A stretch of DNA of 57,903 nt from Burkholderia sp. Bp8963 (GTDB taxonomy: Bacteria; Pseudomonadota; Gammaproteobacteria; Burkholderiales; Burkholderiaceae). Positions 52,619 through 57,903 of the stretch are shown here, in pieces (position 1 is the first letter of the stretch; every line of letters starts with the position of its first letter). A model generated the notes under the pieces. That model ran no database searches. It had not been told where the DNA came from and saw only the letters and a program-made list of their open reading frames with translations. The stretch is taken from assembly GCF_003854275.1 (NCBI RefSeq), contig NZ_QTQP01000044.1, forward strand, positions 1 through 57,903, written 5' to 3'. The position numbers and the translations under genes were made by a program.

Positions 52619-54007
52619 TCACCGCGCCGGACGCGGCTCGACCGCGGGCCGCGCGTCGCGTACATCGAGCCGCCGGAACACGAGCGCCGACATCAGCGTG
52701 ACGACGCCGACACACACGAACGCGAACATGAAGCCGTGCGACGCCGATCCGGTGTGCGTGGAGAACAGGTTCACGAGCCCGCCGCCGATCGACACGCCGA
52801 GCCCCATCGCGAGCATCTGCATCATCGTGAACAGGCTGTTGCCGCTCGCGGCATCCGCGTGCGACAAGTCCTTCAGCGTGACGCTGTTCATCGCCGCGAA
52901 CTGCATCGAATTGGCCGCGCCGAACACGACGAGCAACGCGCCTTCGAGCAGCGGCGCGGGCTGCGCGGACACCAGCGCGAAGCCCGTGATGGTCGCGCCG
53001 ATGATCACCGTGTTGACGACGAGGAACGACGGATAGCCGAAGCGCTTCACGAGCGGCGCGATACAGCGCTTCGAGCACACGCCCGCGATCGCGGCCGGCA
53101 GCAGCATCAGGCCCGAGCGCAGCGGCGTGTAGCCGAGCTGGACCTGCATCAGCAGCGGCAGCATGAACGGCACCGCGCTCGTGCCGATCCGGCACAGCAG
53201 GTTGCCGAGCAGCCCGACGCCGAAGTTCGGCTCGCCGAACAGCCCGAGCCGGAACAGCGGCCGCGTGCGCGTGCGGGCGTGCGGCAGGTACGCGAGCGCG
53301 CTCGCAAGGCCGAGCACGGCGAGGCCTGCCGACCAGCCGCTGCGATGCGCGTGCATCGGCGGATCGATCGCGAGCGACAGCGCGATCATCGCGACCGACA
53401 GCAGCGCGCAGCCGATGAAATCGAACGGCGGCGGCTGGGTCGCATGATCGTGCTGAAGATAGCGCTGCACGGCGACGAGGCCGATCGCGCCGACGGGCAC
53501 GTTGACGAGAAACACCCAGTGCCACGACACGGCCTGCGTGAGCCAGCCGCCCATCGTCGGCCCGACGATCGGGCCGATCTGCGCGGCGATCGACACGAAC
53601 GCGAGCGCCGACACGTACTGTTCGCCCGGCACGTTGCGCAGCACCGCGAGCCGGCCGATCGGCAGCAGCATCGAGCCGCCGACGCCCTGCAGCGCGCGCG
53701 CGGCAACGAGTTGGTCGAGGCTGTGCGCGGCCGCGCAGCAGATCGAACCGAGCACGAACAGGACGATCGCGGCGGAGAACACGCGCCGTGTGCCGAAGCG
53801 GTCGGCGAGCCAGCCGGACGCGGGGGTGAGCATCGCCATCGTCAGCGTATAGGCGACGACCACGGGCTGCATCGCGAGCGGCGACGCGTGCAGGCTCTGC
53901 GCGATCGACGGCAGTGCGGTATTGACGATCGTCGTATCGAGCGCCTGCATGAAGAACGCCGAGGCGACGATCCAGAGCAGCGCGGTCTGTGAGGAATTCC
54001 GGGGCAT
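52619..54007 (-). CDS. DHA2-family (EmrB/QacA, MdtD-like) MFS exporter
   Basis: 462-residue inner-membrane drug:H+ antiporter with about 14 helices. Typical stretches: LDTTIVNTALPSIAQSLH in helix 1, GWLADRFGTRRVF (motif A), RALQGVGGSMLLPIGRL (motif B) and GPTMGGWLTQAVSWHWVF (motif C region). Closest in appearance to MdtD. The ATG at 54007 opens at the conserved helix 1. A 23-bp near-perfect palindrome lies 127 bp upstream. No membrane-fusion partner (EmrA) is nearby. Confidence 0.88.
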   Translation of the reverse strand: MPRNSSQTALLWIVASAFFMQALDTTIVNTALPSIAQSLHASPLAMQPVVVAYTLTMAMLTPASGWLADRFGTRRVFSAAIVLFVLGSICCAAAHSLDQLVAARALQGVGGSMLLPIGRLAVLRNVPGEQYVSALAFVSIAAQIGPIVGPTMGGWLTQAVSWHWVFLVNVPVGAIGLVAVQRYLQHDHATQPPPFDFIGCALLSVAMIALSLAIDPPMHAHRSGWSAGLAVLGLASALAYLPHARTRTRPLFRLGLFGEPNFGVGLLGNLLCRIGTSAVPFMLPLLMQVQLGYTPLRSGLMLLPAAIAGVCSKRCIAPLVKRFGYPSFLVVNTVIIGATITGFALVSAQPAPLLEGALLVVFGAANSMQFAAMNSVTLKDLSHADAASGNSLFTMMQMLAMGLGVSIGGGLVNLFSTHTGSASHGFMFAFVCVGVVTLMSALVFRRLDVRDARPAVEPRPAR

Positions 54008-54133
54008 GACTGGGTTCGGGGAAGCGCGGCGCGGCGGCAGGTGGTGCGCCGGCCGGGCCGGATGGATCTGCGGTGCCCAATGGTATCGATTCCAGCGGCG
54101 ATCGGGAAGACGCTTGAAGACATTGGCTGTCAT

Positions 54134-54156
54134 CGCCATTGCCAATGGCAATGGCG
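54134..54156. promoter_or_regulatory. 23-bp palindrome between the PLC and exporter genes
   Basis: Arms CGCCATTGCCA and TGGCAATGGCG, perfectly complementary over 11 bp about one central A. It lies 127 bp upstream of the exporter start and 49 bp after the phospholipase stop. Operator for a TetR-type regulator or an RNA 3' hairpin; no T-run follows on the minus strand, favouring an operator. Confidence 0.6.
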
Positions 54157-54170
54157 TGCGTGACGCACGC
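54154..54170 (-). terminator. Hairpin downstream of the phospholipase C gene
   Basis: A perfect 7-bp stem GCGTGCG/CGCACGC with a 3-base loop, overlapping the edge of the 23-bp palindrome and 34 bp beyond the phospholipase stop. It could end that transcript, but no U-tract is visible. Confidence 0.35.
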
Positions 54171-54204
54171 GGGTGACCGCCTGCGGCGACGGCAATGCGC
54201 GCCG

Positions 54205-56319
54205 CTAGATCGCTTCGGTCACCGGCGCGACCGCGGCCGGGTCCGTGATGCTCGGCTTGCCAGTCTCGACGTGCCCGGCAACGCGGCGCTGCCACTGCGC
54301 ATTGCCGGCGACAGTGAACTGCAGGTCGTACCAGTGACTGCTGCACGACAGATCCCAGTGCGCCTCGACGCACTTGCCGGCCGGAACCGTCAGCGTGCGC
54401 GCCGGCTGGCCGTATGCGACGTCGGTCGCGGTCACCGTCAGCGGGCTGGCACCCGCATTGGCGACGCTCACGTAAACGTCGCCGTTCGCGACGTCGTAGC
54501 ACGCGGCGATCTCGGGCTTCGCCGCTGCATCCACGGCGGCCGATCCCGCGAAGCGCCGGAAATAGCCGTTCGGACCCCAGACGCTCAACAGATACTGGCC
54601 GTTCGCATCGAGCGCCCAGCTATCGGTCAACTGCTTGCCGGCCTCGACCGTATAGCGGCGCGGCATCGCGCCCGGGTCGCCCGTGTACACCCAGAAATGC
54701 GCGCCTTGCGTGCCGGTATTCGCGAACGTCAGCGCATAGCCCTGCGCCTGCAACTGGCCCGTCACGTGCAGTTCGTACGGCAGCGGACGCGCCGGCCGCG
54801 TGCCGGGCTCCTGCGCCGCGACGACCTGTTGCGCGGTGCTCGCGGGCGCGGCCTGCGTCGTCGCGCGCGAGCATTGCATGTCCGCCTGCGCGACGTACGC
54901 CTGCGTGCTGGGCAGCGCCGGCACGGCCGGGTCCGGCTTCGAGAAATCGAGCGTCGACGTCAGGTCGCCGCAGATTGCGCGTCGCCACGGCGACAGGTTG
55001 GTCTCGATCACGCCGAAGCGCTTCTCGATGAATTGCAGCACCGACGTGTGATCGAACACCTGCGAGCAGACGAAGCCGCCTTTCGACCACGGCGACACGA
55101 CGATCATCGGCACGCGCGGCCCGAGACCGTACGGAAGGTCGTCGGCCGTATAGGTGCCGGCCTGCGTCGCGGTCACGACGTTGTGACGCTCGAGCGACAC
55201 GTCTGCCGTGCTCATCCCCGAACCCGGCAGCGTCGGCGCCTGCGGCGGCACCATGTGGTCGAAGAAGCCGTCGTTCTCGTCGTACATGATGAAGAGCACG
55301 GTCTTGCTCCACACGTCGGGATTCGACGTCAGCGCGTCGAGAATCGTCGACAGGTAGTACGCGCCGTAGAGCGGCGTGAATTTCGGGTGCTCCGAATACG
55401 CGGCGGGCGGCAGCAGCCACGACACCTGCGGCAGCGCGTTCGCCTGCACGTCGGCCTTCAGCTGCGTGAGCGTGCGGGTGCTCATCCCGCGCGTCTGCAG
55501 CGACGAGCCGGCCGGCGCGTTCACGAAATTCCGGAAGCACGCGAGCATGTTCGTGCCGTAGTTGCCGGTGAAGTTGTCGAAGCCGGTGCCCTGCTGGTAG
55601 ATCTGCCACGAAATGCCGGCCTGTTCGAGCCGCTCCGGATACGTGGTCCAGCTGAAGGGCGGCAGCTTGATCTTGTCGAACGGGTTGTCGATGTAGTCGG
55701 TGTTGTCGAGGAGCGGGCCGCCGCCCGAGCCGAGCGGATCGACCATGCCCGTCATCAGGTACATCCGGTTCGGGTGCGTATTGCCCGGAATCGAGCAGAA
55801 GTAGTGATCGCACACGGTGAACGCATCCGCGAGCGCGTAGTGGAACGGGATGTCGTCGCGGACGTGGTAGCCCATCGTCATGTTGGTCTTCTGCGCGGCC
55901 CACTGGTCCGCGCGGCCGTTGTCGATCGCGCCGTGCGTCGTCGCCCACGTGTGCGGCAGGCCGCCGATGCACTGCGCGTTGACCGCCGGATTCGTCGTGT
56001 CGTAACGGAACGGCGCGATGACCTTCGTCGGGTCTTCCTGGCGCGGCTGGAACCACACCGGCTTGCCGTTGGGCAGCGTGACCGGGAAGCGGTCGTTGTA
56101 GCCGCGCACGCCGCTCAGATGGCCGAGGTAGTGATCGAACGACCGGTTCTCCTGCATGAACACGACGATGTGCTGCACGTCCTGGATCGTGCCGGTGACC
56201 GCATTCGGCTCGATCGCGAGCGCGCGGCGGATCGATTCTGGAAAGAGGGCGGTTGCGGCCGTTGCGCCGGCGAGGCCGGCGGAGAATTTCAGGAAATCGC
56301 GTCGCGAGTGGGTGACCAT
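54205..56319 (-). CDS. plcN: Tat-exported phospholipase C
   Basis: 704-residue secreted phospholipase C of the acid-phosphatase-like superfamily. Twin-arginine signal SRRDFLKFSAG at residue 5. The catalytic domain (~45-480) shows VVFMQENRSFDHYLG, HPNRMYLMTG, YDENDGFFDHMVPP and PMIVVSPWSKGG; two C-terminal beta domains (about 520-690) follow (PLPYELHVTGQ; GKPSITDP at the end). The whole layout is that of Pseudomonas PlcH/PlcN and Burkholderia Plc enzymes. Whether hemolytic cannot be told from sequence; no PlcR chaperone gene is adjacent. A small lipoprotein gene lies 41 bp upstream on the same strand. Confidence 0.92.
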   Translation of the reverse strand: MVTHSRRDFLKFSAGLAGATAATALFPESIRRALAIEPNAVTGTIQDVQHIVVFMQENRSFDHYLGHLSGVRGYNDRFPVTLPNGKPVWFQPRQEDPTKVIAPFRYDTTNPAVNAQCIGGLPHTWATTHGAIDNGRADQWAAQKTNMTMGYHVRDDIPFHYALADAFTVCDHYFCSIPGNTHPNRMYLMTGMVDPLGSGGGPLLDNTDYIDNPFDKIKLPPFSWTTYPERLEQAGISWQIYQQGTGFDNFTGNYGTNMLACFRNFVNAPAGSSLQTRGMSTRTLTQLKADVQANALPQVSWLLPPAAYSEHPKFTPLYGAYYLSTILDALTSNPDVWSKTVLFIMYDENDGFFDHMVPPQAPTLPGSGMSTADVSLERHNVVTATQAGTYTADDLPYGLGPRVPMIVVSPWSKGGFVCSQVFDHTSVLQFIEKRFGVIETNLSPWRRAICGDLTSTLDFSKPDPAVPALPSTQAYVAQADMQCSRATTQAAPASTAQQVVAAQEPGTRPARPLPYELHVTGQLQAQGYALTFANTGTQGAHFWVYTGDPGAMPRRYTVEAGKQLTDSWALDANGQYLLSVWGPNGYFRRFAGSAAVDAAAKPEIAACYDVANGDVYVSVANAGASPLTVTATDVAYGQPARTLTVPAGKCVEAHWDLSCSSHWYDLQFTVAGNAQWQRRVAGHVETGKPSITDPAAVAPVTEAI

Positions 56320-56360
56320 GGTGTTGGCGCGGAATGAGCGTTCTGGTTGGGGCGGCGGGA

Positions 56361-56558
56361 TCAGGACGCGGGCGGCGTGAAGCCCGGCGGGCAGCGCATC
56401 TGCGCGGTGGCGACGGCGCCGCCGCCGCACATGGCCTTCGGTGGCGCGGGCGGGTCCGACGACGTCACGTCGTCGCCGCAGCCGCCTAACAGCACGACCA
56501 CCGCGACCAGCGCGGGCAGTCCGGCGAGTGCGACGGGCGGCAGGGTCGGCGTTCGCAT
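56361..56558 (-). CDS. Small lipoprotein upstream of phospholipase C
   Basis: 65 residues with a hydrophobic signal ending in a lipobox (VVVLLGGC), so the mature lipoprotein begins at Cys27 and is only 39 residues, Pro/Ala-rich with two further cysteines (MCGGG, MRCPPGF) that may form a disulfide. GGAG precedes the ATG at 56558. No family recognised. Located just before plc on the same strand, it is probably co-transcribed with it and may assist secretion or anchoring. Confidence 0.7.
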   Translation of the reverse strand: MRTPTLPPVALAGLPALVAVVVLLGGCGDDVTSSDPPAPPKAMCGGGAVATAQMRCPPGFTPPAS

Positions 56559-56872
56559 GGCGTATCTCCGGGGAAAGGGGTCGGCGCGAACATCGGTTCG
56601 CGTCGGCAGTCTCGAACCGCCGCGGAGAATGTAGTTTCTGCTTGTTACACGTCGATGTCGTGTTGCGGGCGGGGAGCTGATGAACGCCGGCGCTGCCGTT
56701 CCGGTGAGCCGGCCGATGCAGGGGCGACGTATCCGGTGCGACGTAGAGACGATCGTGGCGGGCACAATCATCAGATATCCGAAGTGCGATGGTGCGGTGC
56801 CACCTGGAACGTCGGCGGCGACGCGCCGGTCACCGCGCCGCACGCATGTCCGGCTCGTTGCCGCGTGCCGGC
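56559..56872. other. Intergenic region upstream of the lipoprotein-plc pair
   Basis: 314 bp with no credible gene between the hydratase stop and the lipoprotein start. It must carry the promoter for the lipoprotein/phospholipase unit on the minus strand. Several GC-rich inverted stretches are present but none is distinctive, and no regulator site could be identified. Confidence 0.4.
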
Positions 56873-57637
56873 TCAGGCGACGAGCGTAACCTTGAGGCTG
56901 CCGAGCGCGCCGAAGCGCACCGTCAACGGCTCGCCGAGCGGCACCTCGAGCGCGCCCGCATACGAGCCGGTCGTGACGATCTGGCCGGCCCGGACGCCTT
57001 CGCCGCGCGCGGCGAGGAAATTGACGAGCCACATCAACGGCTTGAACGGATGTCCGTCCGGGTGCTTGCCTTCGATCGACCGGGTGAGGCCACCCTCGAA
57101 CGCGAGCGCGATCGTGTCGAGCTGCGCGTGCAGGCCGTCGGGCACCACGGGCCCGACGCACAGCCCCTGGTTGAACTGCGCGTCCGCGAGCAATTCCGGC
57201 ACGGTCGCGCGCGACGGATCCGCATAGCGGCAGCCGAGCACTTCGAGCACGACACGCACTTCGCGAATCGCGCCGCGCACTTCGTCGTCGTCATACGGAC
57301 GTTCGCGCGGCGGCAGGTCGCGGTCGAGCACGAACGCGATTTCCGGTTCGATCCGGACAGTCGGCGTGTCGGCGACGACGCGGAACGAGCCGCCCGACGC
57401 GTCGATCGTCGACGCGAGGATCGGCGCGATGACGACGCGTCCGGCCGGCGGCAGCGCGCATTTCCAGCCGCCGACCGGCTCGCCGAGCAAGTCGACGACG
57501 CGGCGCTGGATCGCAAGCGCCGTGTCGATATCGTCGGGGCGACAGTCATCCGGCAGAAGCGGACCGGCGACGCCGGCGCGACGGGCGGCGACCAGGTGGC
57601 GCGCGGCGGCGTCCACGCGTTCGGGGGTAGGGGTCAT
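56873..57637 (-). CDS. 2-keto-4-pentenoate hydratase-family enzyme (MhpD/HpaH-like)
   Basis: 254-residue soluble enzyme of the FAH-related 2-keto-4-pentenoate hydratase/decarboxylase group, acting in meta-cleavage of aromatic compounds by adding water to 2-hydroxypenta-2,4-dienoate-type products. Recognisable segments: AYAIQRRV-like DIDTALAIQRRVVDL, GWKCALPP, VRIEPEIAFVLDRDLPP (metal-binding acidic residues), and ARGEGVRAGQIVTTGSY. ATG at 57637 chosen by family start. No other meta-cleavage gene is in the window, so the pathway is unknown; it is a distant relative of the protein at 1426-2124. Confidence 0.83.
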   Translation of the reverse strand: MTPTPERVDAAARHLVAARRAGVAGPLLPDDCRPDDIDTALAIQRRVVDLLGEPVGGWKCALPPAGRVVIAPILASTIDASGGSFRVVADTPTVRIEPEIAFVLDRDLPPRERPYDDDEVRGAIREVRVVLEVLGCRYADPSRATVPELLADAQFNQGLCVGPVVPDGLHAQLDTIALAFEGGLTRSIEGKHPDGHPFKPLMWLVNFLAARGEGVRAGQIVTTGSYAGALEVPLGEPLTVRFGALGSLKVTLVA

Positions 57638-57775
57638 GTCGTGTTGGTGAAGTGAAAGGAACGGCGGGCGCGGCGGCCCGGGATGCAACGCAACGGAGCC
57701 GATGATAGCGCCTTCGCCGTGTTCCGGGCCTGCCGTGGCTGCCCGCCGCTTTCGTGCAGACACGACGTCAGCCGC

Positions 57776-57903
57776 TTACGACCCCCACACCTGCATCTCG
57801 TCGAGCGAGTAGCCCCACGGCGTCGCGCGCTTCGTGCCGTACATCCGCACGTAGCGGCCGCGGCCGTTGAGGTTCGGCAGCGTGACGTGGCCCCAGGCGA
57901 CGC
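57776..57903 (-). CDS. C-terminal end of a discoidin (F5/8 C)-domain protein, partial
   Basis: The last 42 codons of a minus-strand gene cut by the window end. The tail GRYVRMYGTKRATPWGYSLDEMQVWGS is characteristic of discoidin/CBM32 carbohydrate-binding domains, commonly at the end of secreted glycoside hydrolases. The catalytic part lies outside the window. Confidence 0.75.
   Translation of the reverse strand, partial: VAWGHVTLPNLNGRGRYVRMYGTKRATPWGYSLDEMQVWGS

Noticed and set aside
51408..54007. Integrase considered as the marker of a genomic island or prophage
   Set aside because: No attachment-site duplication, tRNA gene, phage gene or composition shift flanks it; neighbouring genes look like core GC-rich chromosome.

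Overview
This is a GC-rich window (roughly 65-68 % by eye) whose genes look like Burkholderia, probably the B. cepacia complex and possibly a secondary replicon. That view rests on the 3026-residue Burkholderia-type CDI exoprotein ending in an NxxLYN junction, the DUF4148 protein, the fused nitrate reductase/flavoprotein, and the mprF-acvB pair. I see no tRNA, rRNA, CRISPR array or insertion sequence. The organism assignment is inference.

Layout. 1-3.9 kb: Bcr/CflA-type exporter, FAH-family hydrolase, AraC regulator, uracil-DNA glycosylase-family protein. 3.9-15.5 kb: a complete assimilatory nitrate/nitrite module. NasS and NasT (nitrate sensor and ANTAR antiterminator) and a siroheme methyltransferase lie on the minus strand. 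A divergent operon encodes a NarK-type transporter, NirB, NirD and one 1408-residue protein joining nitrate reductase to a CysJ-like flavoprotein. The intergenic region between them can be read in unusual detail: two NtrC-like sites 21 bp apart, a consensus sigma-54 promoter, a leader hairpin with an A1/G4 hexaloop, a second copy of that hexaloop overlapping the 5' arm of an intrinsic terminator, then narK.

15.8-30.7 kb: a contact-dependent inhibition (CDI/Bcp) locus. It holds a giant two-partner exoprotein with a variable toxin end, a low-GC immunity gene, an orphan immunity-like gene with a decayed duplicate of the toxin-junction region, and the outer-membrane transporter CdiB. Between immunity and transporter sit three translationally coupled genes not expected in a CDI locus: a HAD phosphatase-UbiA fusion resembling decaprenyl-phosphate phosphoribosyltransferase, a GT-C-like multispanning protein, and an SMR/ArnE-F-like flippase. 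Together they look like a lipid-linked pentose (ribofuranose) transfer cassette. This is the best candidate here for an undescribed system.

31-40 kb: mprF-acvB (lysyl-phosphatidylglycerol synthesis and turnover), sulfite/nitrite reductase cysI with a DUF934 partner, and a MocR-type regulator. 39.4-45 kb: a polyamine-binding-protein-like gene coupled to a membrane diguanylate cyclase (NspS/MbaA-like idea), a DUF4148 protein, a small four-cysteine protein, and a Tat-exported metallophosphoesterase. 45-51.4 kb: a DapF paralogue with an altered active site, followed by a compact respiratory operon (diheme cytochrome c, triheme cytochrome c, 60-residue membrane subunit, CuA subunit II, B-type-like subunit I, diheme cytochrome c). 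51.4-57.9 kb: a lone tyrosine recombinase, a DHA2 exporter behind a long palindrome, a Tat phospholipase C with a small lipoprotein gene, a 2-keto-4-pentenoate hydratase-family enzyme, and the C-terminal end of a discoidin-domain protein cut by the window edge.
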